Translations under genes and position numbers: made by a program | Source of the DNA: Karstenula rhodostoma CBS 690.94 | Taxonomy: Eukaryota; Ascomycota; Dothideomycetes; Pleosporales; Didymosphaeriaceae | DNA: 64,000 bases | Direction: 5' to 3' | Assembly (NCBI GenBank): GCA_010093485.1 | Contig: MU001513.1 | Span: 715,650-779,649, forward strand | Shown here: positions 35,262 to 46,255 of the stretch, in pieces | How positions within the stretch are numbered: the first letter of the stretch is position 1 | Layout of the letters: each line of letters starts with the position of its first letter | The notes under the pieces: generated by a model | What the model was told of the DNA's origin: nothing | What the model saw: only the letters and a program-made list of their open reading frames with translations | Databases searched by the model: none

Positions 35262-37587
35262 TCAGTGAGTGTCTGTTTGATCTTCAACCTGGAACGACCC
35301 GCCAAAAAGGCTATCAAACAAAGCAAAATCTACACCCTGCAAGTCCCAGTGGTCTCCATTAGTCCACGGTAGCTCAAGTTCATTTTGATCGAGGAAGTCA
35401 TGACCGATACCGTCAGGTGGCTGTTGTGAAGGTTCCACGAGACCGCAGCTTGTCAAATGCTGGGCTGATAGATAGGACATCTCATCCAATGTGGCCTCTG
35501 ACTCTGTTGGGTTTGGAGATTGGTTCGAGACCGGCGCGAGTGTAGCTGGAGGAGACAAGACATGCGCTGGATTTTCCTGGGTTGCAAGGGTATTCCTCGA
35601 GACAGTTCCCCTCACAAAATCGATGCTGCCGAAATTTGGGATGTGCACCCGCATTGCCCTGCCTCCGTCGACCAGTCTTCCATCGCATTCTAGCTCTTCA
35701 TGGGTGGCCTCAGAAGACGATACGTTATAATTCCCACCAGCCGAAGCAATAGACTCGATGAAAAGCAGATCCCGAAGGATTCGGGATATTCTGGTTGAAA
35801 TAGCATCCGTACCCGGCTCATACATGCCTTCGATGATATCCAAAGCTTGTTCCATCAAGCCACGATCACTCAGGCGGCTATGAGCTAAGAATTCGAATCC
35901 AGTGCTCTCGGAGAGGTCCCCAGCAGGCTTTGTGGGCGCACTTCCGCTGCTCTTGATATGGACGATGCACAAGATCGTTGCCGTAATGAAGGCGAGGAAG
36001 TCCGAACCGCGGCAGTAGTAATGGGCTGGATTCGACGCGCGAAAACTCAGGAAACGATTGAGCAGCTCTCGACTTGTATTCACAGCAACCGCCTTGCTAT
36101 AGTCGTGACTACGGTCGGGTGACAGCACATACGGCAAATGCAGACGGATTAAGAGATGGTAATGAGAAAATTGGTCCATGACGCGAGTCATGTCGCGCAT
36201 TATCTTCGTTTCATCGTCGTGGCCGGGCGCGAAATTCGGAGTCAGCCACCAGCGTGGCGACATCTCTGCCGCAGCCTCACGAAGTACTTGGTCGATCTTG
36301 TGGGTTTCGATGATATCGAAATCAGAGGAGCCCGAACGAGATATAATGCGCTCTTGCACCATGTAATGGATACGTTGCATGCGTTCGACCGGGCTGCACG
36401 CTGCCAAAGCCTTCTCGCAGGTAATATGGCGCGTTTCCAAAGCAGATCGCTGCAAACCCAACATGATGGATAAATAAGCATCCATCTCAGCAAGACGGAA
36501 GGTCAAGTGGTCAAGGTCGAATTCTTTGCGGGCGTTGGATTCTAGGAATCTCAGAGATGGTGAAGAAAGGCCGCGATGCAGCGCCATTGATTGTGCAACG
36601 GTGATGGCCCGACGTGTGGCCATCCATGATCTATGCAGATTTCCACTGTAATTTTGGTACATGGCTTCTAACATGATGCATTCGATGGCTTCCACAGAAC
36701 CGAGAAGTTCATCCCGGGTCGTGACGAGTCTGATGGCGGTGTCGACAACGCGCTCCATGATTTGTCGTGGCTGGAACCGTTGATTTTCCATAGCTTTCAC
36801 CGCTGAAGGAACGGCGCCTTGGAGGAAGGTACCGAGTAGCAGCAGCTTTCGGGCGAAGAGTACCGGATGTTCTTCTATTGGAGGTAGACGAAGAAGATCA
36901 GCGGTTGACGGTGTCTTTCCCCCAGAAAGATTTGGATGCGGCCTGCACATTCCACAGTGGAGCTGCGAAGATAGCCCAACACTAATAGCGCAAATGAGGT
37001 CAAGTTCAGTTTGGTCCGGCCATGCAGCGATCATCTCGCAATTCAGCTCTCTGAATCCATCTGCGGTTCGCCGAGAGTGCCTCCGGCCCACAGACGCGAA
37101 TGAATAGGTTGCTCTGAGCTATTTGCAGTTCAGCTCGGCCCGAGTAAACATGATGGAAGCCTACCTGAGAGGGATCCTGGCCAGAAGATATGGAAGCAGT
37201 GATGTCGGAGTCGTTTCCAAAAGCGTGCGGACTTGGGCCATCGAGATCCGATGGACACGACTGATGCGGATGTGACAGTTGTCCAATGAGCTCTTCTACT
37301 CGGTTGAGTCGTAAATCAAGCTGCACATTTCCGGGAAGAGACAGAGGGGACGGAGGCTCGGAAAGCTCCTGGCTTACACAAGGAGTCTTTCGACGAGTGC
37401 AATTATCGCACGCGCTATTCGTCGGAGCAGAAAAGATGCACCGCACTTTGCGCCGCCTACAATCCCAGCAGCTTTGTGTGCCTTTGCGCACCTTTCTGCG
37501 TTTCGTCGTGGGTTCGTGTTCAGACATAATGGGTTGAGCGACAGTGGTGCTTCGACGAAGTTCGGTGTTCTTAGGAGCTGGAGGCAC
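35262..37587 (-). CDS. Zn2Cys6 transcription factor, 759 aa
   Basis: Two exons, 37587-37165 and 37118-35262, joined in phase 0 across a 46-nt intron (GTAGGC donor, AAATAG acceptor). The zinc cluster is Cys40, Cys43, Cys50, Cys60, Cys63 and Cys70 (CWDCRRRKVRC then CDNCTRRKTPC), preceded by a basic KRRKVRK patch. A short coiled-coil linker (LRLNRVEELIGQLS) for dimerisation follows. The middle region has the helical character of the fungal transcription-factor domain (QLHCGMCRPHPNLSGG, MALHRGLSSPSL). Such proteins bind CGG triplets as dimers. A CCG-N6-CGG palindrome lies 15 bp before this start codon and recurs three times upstream of the neighbouring NmrA-like gene. I infer autoregulation and control of the local genes. 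Confidence 0.9.
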
Positions 37588-37920
37588 CGAGGCCGCTTTG
37601 ACCGAGTGTTCGGCCGAATCTCCGTCCGATTCGTACTAAGCGATTAGTGTCTATTTCCCCTCAATGCCGACCTTTCCGATCAATGTGGAACTCTATCAGC
37701 AGTTTCTGATATGTCGATGCTTAGACAACACGACAATTTGATCGCCTAGTCCACGCGTGAAGTCGTGCGATAACGACTGTCTGAAGTTTTAAGTTCACCA
37801 CGTACAAAAGACGTTCACATATATGAAGCCACACTATATTGTCTGTGTTAACGAAAGCCGGAAGTGGGTAGCCATCATACTGAAGCTGGCCCTTGCGTAG
37901 TCTCTTCACCTAGCAATCCA
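37588..37920. promoter_or_regulatory. Regulator promoter with CCGAGTGTTCGG
   Basis: The palindrome CCGAGTGTTCGG (37602-37613) lies just upstream of the Zn2Cys6 gene, at or near its 5' leader, with TCGGCCGA overlapping at 37610-37617. It matches the repeated element upstream of the NmrA-like gene. Confidence 0.45.
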
Positions 37921-39044
37921 TCATGGCTTCCCTTCCCACGCCTGGGTCAGATAATCCTCCAACTTGGTAAAGTCGTAATCCGGGAACAGACGGTTCCACA
38001 TGTTGTTGACTACATACCCACCTGCTTCAATCGCGAGCAGGATCCTCCCCGAAATATGCTTGGAAATAGGCTCGAGTTGTTCTTTCTTCAAAGATGGATG
38101 GTCAATCACCGGCGCCCATGAAGCCTTCCACTCTCCAGCAAGGAGATCAGAACGCTCAAGCTTAGTGACGTCGAAAGTACCGCCACGGATCTTTTCGCCC
38201 AAGAGGACTAGGTTACCCATGGAGATCTCGGTACCCTTAATACCACCATCGATCGGCCATTCGCCTTCATAATCGATGGCCTTTGCGACCATTTGTGCAA
38301 CATCCTGCACGGTGATCCAATTGACGCGAGATTCATCTGCACCTCTGAGCGTGATGAAGCGGCGATCGTTGAGATTGAACGGTGTGTCCATCAAGTGCAA
38401 ATGCTTGGTCGAAGCGTGCGGGTAGGTCAGGTAGTTGAGGAAGAAACCTGGCTGAAACAGCGTGTACTCGAGGATCTAAGTGTTTGAGCAGTGCAAGACA
38501 GACAAGGAGTTTATTGTGTTTGTCCACTATGTTTGACTTACCTTCTTGTCTTTGTTGATCTCCTTGAGATACTCGCGCGTCGCTCCTTTGTATGCGTACC
38601 AATCCAGATGATCTAGTTTCGACCTGGACGGCTGTCAGCTAGATAGACTATGCCGTACATGCCGAGATCTTACGGGCCCCACTCGCTAGGGGCAAAACGC
38701 TGCACCCCAGCCCGGACTGCTGCATCGATGAGCTTTCTTTGCATCGGGCTCTGCGGGTCCTCGCCTTCGCTAATGAATGAAAGTATGGTATGCACGCCTT
38801 GTAACGCGTGAACCAGCTGCTCTGCATCATCGTAGTTTACAGTGACCAAAGTCACGCCCGTGGGAGCTTCGCGCTTCGGTTTGCTCTACAATCAACCGAA
38901 ATTAGCCCACTCGGAGTATAGAGAACATGGTATGCTTACACTTCGAGAGAGAACAATGATGTCGTGCTTTTGAGTGGTGACGAGTACTTCAATGATTTCC
39001 GACGCAACGTCGCCGGAGCCGCCAGCCAATGCGATTTTTACCAT
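37921..39044 (-). CDS. NmrA-like / isoflavone-reductase-like NAD(P)-binding protein, 317 aa
   Basis: Four exons, 39044-38940, 38885-38674, 38623-38542 and 38475-37921, with introns of 54, 50 and 66 nt. All joins are in frame. The N-terminus MVKIALAGGSGDVASEIIEV carries the glycine-rich NAD(P)-binding loop of the atypical short-chain dehydrogenase (NmrA/PCBER) class. Other family marks are RFAPSEWGP and the central LFQPGFFLNYLTYP. Proteins of this class are either redox sensors that bind NAD(P) without catalysis or reductases of aromatic metabolites. Sequence alone does not decide between these. Three CCG-N6-CGG palindromes lie 96-183 bp upstream. Its orientation matches the adjacent regulator gene. 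Confidence 0.9.
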
Positions 39045-39139
39045 GTTGAAGAATCGGTATGGGAATAGATTGACGATTCCTACGCAGATTGATGCGCCTT
39101 CTGTCGCGCGAGCTTCACCTCTTTATATGGAACCTTTAG

Positions 39140-39227
39140 CCGAGATTTCGGTCGGATATAATAGACTCTCGAGCGTGCCGAGACTTCGGTCGAATGTAAC
39201 GGACTCTCGATCGTGCCGAGATTTCGG
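39140..39227. promoter_or_regulatory. Three CCGAGNNTTCGG palindromes at 38-bp spacing
   Basis: Sites at 39140-39151 (CCGAGATTTCGG), 39178-39189 (CCGAGACTTCGG) and 39216-39227 (CCGAGATTTCGG). They sit in a 38-bp tandem repeat (39141-39178, 39179-39216, partial to 39234). Everted CCG/CGG half-sites are a known binding mode of Zn2Cys6 dimers (Leu3 uses CCG-N4-CGG). Regular spacing upstream of the NmrA-like gene suggests an operator array. Confidence 0.5.
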
Positions 39228-39234
39228 TCGATCG

Positions 39235-39450
39235 ACTTCGCTAAATTTATAAGCACCAAAAGCTCATCTTAGATACCAAGCTTGGTTGAGCATGTTACAC
39301 GTCTCTATAAAGGAATCTATTACCGCAATAGAACCATACAATAATCTACACATAAAGTCTCACCGGAGACACATTTCCGATGATCTATGTAATGGTGCTC
39401 TTCGGATGTGTTCAGGGGTCGAAGCTACCATTATATAGCAAGCTCAATAA
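39235..39450. other. Remainder of the NmrA upstream flank
   Basis: About 216 bp between the operator-like array and the 3' end of the hydrolase gene. AT-rich, with no gene. The NmrA promoter region as a whole is 39045-39450. Confidence 0.5.
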
Positions 39451-41067
39451 TCATGTTGACTCCTTGCTAAACATTTCCGCCTTTGGGAGCCACTTGTTAT
39501 GCCACCAGGTGAGATGTTCGATCTTGTTGGATTTGGGGTCGGGGAGAAAGTTGACCTTAAAGTACTCGGCGTTGTCGTTCGTGAAACGTCCTCTGCGAGC
39601 AAATTTATTCCTGGTGACTAGCCATGTGAAGGTATCATGATGGTAGTGAGTCAGTGGAAAGATCTCATTGTCCATACCCTGGAATGAGAGCTTCAATATA
39701 GAATCCTGGTCGTCCACAAATACTTTTATCATCATCGTACGTGCTTCGTTCACAAGAATTCCAGCGTTTTCCGAAGCTTTCCTGGCCTGTGTGTCACGAA
39801 TCTGTCCCGCCTTCAATTCGTCGATTAGGCGAGGGTGCCATTCCAACGCACTTTGAACAGTTTCTTTCGCCAAAGCCACATAGTCATGCCTCTTCCGGAC
39901 CCCCAAATAGGCCTCCGAGTAGAGCTGCCCCAACCAGTCTGCAGCATCATTCAAGGCGAGTGAGTTTGTTAGAACGATGATAGCCCCACCAGTCGCAGGA
40001 AGGAGATTGACCGCCGCCAAATTCCCGGGCATACTTCCTTGATGGTATATTACTAAGTGCGAAGGTTGTTCTCTGGCCACATATGGGGCTGGTTTTGGAC
40101 TTAACAGATCCGGGTTGAGGCCAATGGCCCCCATAGGACCGGGAGTTTGCACCCGAGCCCAGCCCAAAGCATATGTTGTTTCATGAAAAGATATCGGATC
40201 CATTGAGATCTTAGAGGACCACAGGGATGCAACTTGCTGAATTGGAGAGCCTGGAGTCTTGGTCTCCCCAGTTGCCAACTGGTGTTTGCCTGCAGCCAGA
40301 AAGCTCGCATACAGCTTGATCAAGTCTTTGATACAGCTACGCATTGCAGATCCAGGACCTCCTACAGTGTTGTCACCGGAAAGCATGGGTGTGATCGCAA
40401 CGTTACTTGCGTCGTCCAGGGTTCCATACGTTTTCGCCACGTTGTCTCCGCCATCGAAATATGCGCGAGTCCCAGTCCGTGTCATCTGTAAAGGTTCAAA
40501 TACTATTTTGTGCAACGTCTCTACCCAAGGCCCTCTATATACTTTGGTGAGGACATGGACCGCCAGCTCGTACCCAAGGTTGTTGTAAAGATACCCATTG
40601 CGGAAAGGCACCACACGTTGAAGATCGTTGATGAAGTTCATACTATTCTGATTTGAGATCAGGACGTTGTTATCGCTTCCGAGCCAATAAAGAGAAGATT
40701 GCATGCCTGCTCTATGTGACAAGCAGTCGACAGGCGTCATGTGCTGATGAAGTGTAGCGTCCCTGGTGTGGAAGTTCTGCAATATGTCTTTCACTGGAGT
40801 GTCCCATGTGAAGCTCCCTTCCTCTACATAAGATGCCACCACCGCCGGCACAACTGCTTTGGTAAGAGAAGCGCATGGGAAAATGGTCTCGTCGTTCACA
40901 GGAAGGCCGCTCTTCAGATCGCGAAAGCCAATGTTCTCAAAATGTAACAGACGACCGTGATGCAGGATGGCGATAGCAGCTCCTGGAGTACTTTAGATCT
41001 TCATGATTTCACCCGCATCTTCGTAGATGGACTTCAAGCGCTCAATAAGAAGGATGGGGTAGTCCAT
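39451..41067 (-). pseudogene. Beta-lactamase-fold serine hydrolase interrupted by one stop
   Basis: From ATG at 41067 (MDYPILLIERLKSIYEDAGE) the frame is intact except for a single TAA at 40995-40993, immediately before STPGAAIAILHHGRLLHFEN. After it, about 500 codons of normal class-C beta-lactamase/transesterase-like sequence follow: SxxK in CASLTKAVV (nucleophile and base), YNN in GYLYNNLGYE, and HQGSMPG near the third motif position. These enzymes hydrolyse or transfer esters and amides, and some serve secondary metabolism. The downstream frame has no ATG before the SLTK motif, so reinitiation would lose the active site. A 30-nt intron that removes the stop would be too short and would delete the conserved TPG. 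Readthrough, a base-call error or a recent nonsense mutation are the remaining explanations. Confidence 0.65.
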
Positions 41068-43874
41068 GATATAGGTCTTGTAGAAGGATAGAGAAAACCA
41101 GAAAGCTGGTGAGAGGAGCAAAGCGTTGCAAAGATTTCCAGTGAACAGCGCTTTATAAGCGGATAACTGATGCACAATGATAGCTAGTCTGCTTCAGAAG
41201 CGCCATATGCGCTTAAAGCATGCTCGTGACTAGCTCCTCTACGTACGACGTGATGCCACCGACCACGTATTCACCTTGTACAGAGGATTTTCTTCTTCCT
41301 CGTTGCCACCGCCGAGAACCACAATGGTAAGATTTGCTGTTTCCGCAGAAAACACGCAGCCCCGCTCCTGTGTAACAGTAAGCAATCAATGGGCCAGCGC
41401 ACTCTTCACATGGCGCTAACCATGGCTTTCAGACATGGCTGAAGCCACCAGTCAAATGAACTCGATTAAGTTTCATAAACACTCAGTGCTGCTAGCTTCG
41501 CCATTATAGACGGAGTCAACTGTGAAGTCACGCACGGACCATGGGACCAGCAGACATCTCGCTATGTATCTGGGCATGTGTCTTCCTCAAATTTTCTACG
41601 CGCAGATAGAATGTTCGAATATCGTCTTCGCTGCCTGTCACTGAGCTATAGCCACAAGTGCGCGACTCTCGATCAGTTCGGTTCTACTCATCACACTGCG
41701 AGCATAGCCTTTTATCATGCCCTCTCAGGTCGATAATACTTCTCGCGAGAACGAAGTTCGCGTTCGACCCCGGAAGAGGTTTTGGAAAAATTCCAGCGCC
41801 AAGATGCTGGAAATGAGGCGATGGGAAAGCATCTGCAGGTGACCAAACATTGCGCTTTCGACTCCATGTTTGGCTAAGGCGAGTTATGCGTCATACTTTA
41901 TCGAATGAATTAAGGTATCACTGAACTGACGTGAGAATGTGTAGCTGTGGCTGCCCAATGGAACCCAAAGGTGAAATGCTGGCAGGGTTTGGATTTTTTC
42001 GTAATAGGGCGGCAACTTATCGCCTAAGAAATCTGGGTTTTGTGTTTTGGCACCCCACCTAGTTCCTTTACTGTGTTTTGCAGCGGCTTGCCCGAGCGCG
42101 CGAAGTATCAAATTCGAAGAAATTTGGGTATCACGGTATTATATTTATGAGGCGTAACGTAGAAAATCATCATGGCGTCATGCTGATGGACTTCTCAATC
42201 AAAGTAATTCTGCGGCTAGTGAATTCAAATTAACTGCGGCATTTTCGAGTCACGCAGCGCCCAAAGTTGGAAAAGCTCCTTATATAAAAGGTTATCGCAC
42301 GACATCTAGCAAATCTTAAACATTAATCTTTGTGTGCCCCCTGGATTTCGTGTACAATGATGGTAGAGAATACGCGTGCGAGCTTTCCATATCCGTGTGG
42401 AAGGAACTGTACCACAAGGAGAACCCCTGATAACTATTTTTGAATTACCAGCCTCAGCACTCGACCAGAGACGAACAGGCCTTGTTTTCGAAACGTGTCA
42501 AATAGATGTAGACGCTATTTAGGGAAAGGAAGATTTTTTCATCTCGACACGCATGATTTCAGAATTTTGCGGCATCATACCCAAGTACAGGATTTTGATG
42601 ATGTGGCAAGAGTTGAAAGTGTGCATTTCGAGTAACTGCAAGAACTCATTGAAACAAAATTGTGACCGGTGCTAAAGAAGTGGTGATGCTCGATTGGAAG
42701 CTGAGGCTGTTTTCGACTCACATTTGCACCCATAAGCCACCTATCCCGTAAAATATTACAACGGCACAGCATGTCTAACCCACTAATAATAAGGTGACCG
42801 TGTGCTGCATTTAGTCTCGGAGATGAGGAGACGCTTCCTTCAAGGGGAAGTGTTGAGATCGTGCGCTGGTTTATGGATAGTTTGTAGCAGCAGAAGTAGA
42901 CGTATCCTATACTCAACCTTTGCCTTCACTGTAACTTCCTTTCGCTGGTCTGTCTGAGTAGTGGTTGGCTTCAAAAATGCGTAAAAGCTTCCTGGGTGGC
43001 CTTGGACACTCCAAATTGAAAGGAAGACATCAAATCCTCATCGATAAATATACAGGTTGACTACTATATCCCCAACGTATCGCAACGCCATCAAGAATGT
43101 ACGACACACCCTTCGATCGAGGGAACTGGGACCGATCGTTAAAACAAGGAATGAAATAGATCTTAGTCGTGAGCGCGTTCACGCTCCCAAATATCGTGCT
43201 ATTATTTATGATAAAGGATTTAGTACTACTATGTATCGATTCCTATGTGGAAAGACAGATTGTCTGTGATTACACATTTTTACATGTTCTCATACGAAAG
43301 GTGCGATTGCGAACACGAGAGCTGATTCAGAGGTGTGTTGTTCGTCCAGCTGACAGTGAGCTTTCACCAAACAAACGCAGCGCTTGCCTGCGGTAACTAC
43401 AGCACCCCGCCTATGTCTAACAGATCGAACTTTTCCGGACGGGACGCTCAGTCAAGAATAATACGGAGGTATGGTTTGGTGAATTGACTTTCACTGGGCT
43501 CTTGCCACACAAACCAGCGTCTATCTCCTCGGAAATGGACGGTATGTTTGATACTGGCGAGGGAAGCTTCAGTAATTCGGTGATGACTAGGTGGACAGCA
43601 ACCATACGGTACGTATGATGTCAACGTGTAGTTATGTCTCGTGGTCCATAGCAATTCAGTGCTTTGTTTTTAGCAATCGGTCTCTCAAAATACATGGAAA
43701 GACTTATAAGAGCAAGACCTACGGCTCAACACTAGCTATCCCAGTTCACGATCAACGGAAAATATGACGCCCTCAATCCCCACGACTCCTGCAGGAGGTC
43801 CCAGAACAGAACAGGATAAACCCTGTAAGAACAGTCCGCCTTCACAGCTTTGCAACAATCTCTAACCTCTTCCA
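41068..43874. other. 2.8 kb gene-poor interval
   Basis: No supported coding frame, RNA gene or repeat family is seen. Confidence 0.5.
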
Positions 43875-44345
43875 ATGATAGCCGAGGACAAAGAACACAT
43901 GCAGCAGAATGATGACGAGAAAAATAAACGCCGAGGGCAAAGTAGGAAAGAGAGGGACGATGAGGCGACGCAAGACGTGGAGGATGAGGCAACGAAAATC
44001 AAAAAGCGACTGCCCGCGACTAGATAGGTCTGTTATCATAATTGTCAGCACTACAGAGAACCTGCGCGTACCCAGGGAGCTAGATGCCCTTCCCGGCACG
44101 GCCACAGAACATGGGATCTCGAGAAGTGTGACGCATGTAAAGACGTTGCCAAAATATTGCCTAAGAATGCTGCCGCGAACGCTCATAATATATTCGGCTG
44201 GTTCTGTAATACAGCAGGATGTTGGCGGCACAGTAGGCAAGATCTTGATCCAAGAGCTGCCAAAAAATTTGAGAAGTGTGGAGATAGGAATCCGGACGGA
44301 GTCAACATTGGATGGATATACACGGCTTATGCTATAATTCGCTAG
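43875..44345 (+). CDS. Cysteine-rich orphan, intron or internal stop uncertain
   Basis: ATG at 43875 opens a highly charged segment (KNKRRGQSRKERDDEATQD). A TAG at 44025-44027 interrupts it. The same frame then gives a very protein-like Cys/His-rich part (CYHNCQHYREPA, KCDACKDVAKILPKN, FCNTAGCWRHSRQDL) ending at a TAG at 44343-44345. Removing 43977-44027 as a 51-nt intron (GTGGAG donor, ATAG acceptor) also restores one frame of about 139 codons. The donor is weak, so the choice between splicing and a nonsense change is open. Six or more Cys suggest zinc binding. No family is recognised. Confidence 0.45.
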
Positions 44346-45153
44346 AGAATGATGGGGTATTCAGGCGAAACGGTCTAAAAGGTGAGGGAGAGTCATCCCG
44401 CTTTTGGAATATAGCATGTATAGTAGCAGCAGGGGTTTTGGTGCCATAAAAGCTTTCCTCTGCCTACTTAGCAACCACAACTTCTTCATATGTTTACTTG
44501 CCTTCGACTCTCCTATCTTTGGGACTGAAATTCTTATCCCGAAGAGTTTCATATGTCAACACTGGGTACCGTAATATAACATACCGAAGGGTAACTCGCG
44601 CCCCAATATGTACTCGATATTATACTATAATAACGTAGCCAGATACATGGTGGGTATTTACCTACGGTATAAGTTCTCATTCTCTCCTCTGCATCTGTAG
44701 GTCGAGCAACGTAATGGCCCATCACACAAGGAAATGCCCTTTTCGGAGCTCGATCGGATTCCCCCCACTAGAAGTATTGGATGCGCCCCAGAACGCCGAC
44801 GAAAAGTGTACCAGTTCAATTGACTGAGATTTTACCGTGAATACTGCATCTGGGGAGGGCTCTATTGCCTCTTGGTAGGATCGAAATGAACTACAAGTCT
44901 GAATTAAATCTTCGGCAGTGATGATGGCGGAGCAAGGGTAATTGGTTGTAAACACATCGAAGCACGATTCAGTGTACGAAATTTATTACTAGATCTCGAA
45001 CACTCCGAATGCCCTGAAGTGAAGTGAAGACATACTGAGAATACTCTGAGTATCACAAGGATAGACGCGCAAACTCCCGTGCAGCCAGCGCGCGCTGCTT
45101 CTCCTTTTCTATATTAACCAAAAGCGCATGTTCGTCCCAAAGAGACGCCAAGA
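44346..45153. other. Interval without a gene
   Basis: About 800 bp of AT-rich sequence with no supported gene. Confidence 0.45.
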
Positions 45154-45390
45154 TTACCTCAGGGCCTCGTCTAACGCACCATCCTGGTCGTCCAACAACT
45201 TCTCAATCTCCTCCTCTGTAAGATCATCCGCCCGCCAAAAGTTCTCCATCTGAGGCACTGGAGGACAATTAGCCCATTCTTCGGACGTCTTCATGTCTTC
45301 AACCCAGACACTGTATGCAATCCTTCGTTGTTGGACCCATTCCTTCTCTTCTGTATCATCTTGTTGATGCTCGAGATCACGGTCGCTCAT
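45154..45390 (-). CDS. Small acidic hypothetical protein or last exon
   Basis: 78 codons starting MSDRDLEHQQDDTEEKEW and ending in an acidic helix (ADDLTEEEIEKLLDDQDG). The same frame is open a little further upstream (Ala/Asp-rich) to a plausible acceptor (GTTAAC branch-like sequence then CCCCAG), so this may be the last exon of a longer gene. No family is recognised. Confidence 0.35.
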   Translation of the reverse strand: MSDRDLEHQQDDTEEKEWVQQRRIAYSVWVEDMKTSEEWANCPPVPQMENFWRADDLTEEEIEKLLDDQDGALDEALR

Positions 45391-46255
45391 CTCGGACGCA
45401 TCTGCATCGGCTGCGGCAGCTGCCTCTTCTGGGGGGTCTTGTTAACGCTCGAGGGGAGTAGCGTTCACCTCGGACGCGTCGGCAACTGGAGCTATCTCTC
45501 CGTGGGCTCGTTTCGATATGTTCTATCATTCTTATACCACCCTTCACCAACCACTGACCAGACTAGCCTGCCTTGGTCGTCTTTTTGGTTGCGCTGTTAT
45601 GGATTCATCGTGAAATTTGGCATCTGCAAACTTTTTGCATGGTTTGGTAACGCTCAATGAATGTGCTGTCAGTATATAACGAGCTTGGGCTTGGAATACA
45701 GTGTGTGTGGTGATGGATACGGGGAATATAAGTGGGTTTGGAGAATCTATCCTTCCTCTGAGTCAACATTGCACCGTTAGATGCCTGGAAGACTGGTCTG
45801 AGATATCACCCTTTGTCTTATATCTCTTGTGACTCATCGGAGCTCCCACTGGAGTCACGTAACTGAATGCTTGAATATGAAAAAGGAGAACAGGACATAG
45901 GCTTAGGGTGTTGCAGGTATCGGGGGAGGAGTCGAGGTAAGTCCTACATACTACTTGTCCAATCTGATCCGTACAAGCCTTTGATTACTTCAAGTTTTGG
46001 CTTTGTTTTTCTTATATACATGCAATTGCTCATTTTTGAGCTGTTAGCTAGGGGAAGCACCTTTTTGTCAGCATTTTTGTCTACACACTAGATAACTCGA
46101 TCTTTTTGTTATTATTGCCCTCCTGATACATGCAACGTTAGATGTCGTGCTTTCGCTATACAACGGATCTGAACTTATAGGAACGTTTACCGCTTCACCT
46201 TTTCGAAAGGGAGTATAGCAAAGCATAATGAAAAATACTATATTTAGAAACTTAC
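45391..46255. other. Interval without a gene
   Basis: It may contain upstream exons of the small acidic gene. Nothing firm is seen. Confidence 0.35.

Noticed and set aside
40970..41010. A 30-nt intron that would remove the TAA in the serine hydrolase
   Set aside because: It is shorter than any intron in the window and would delete the conserved TPG motif.
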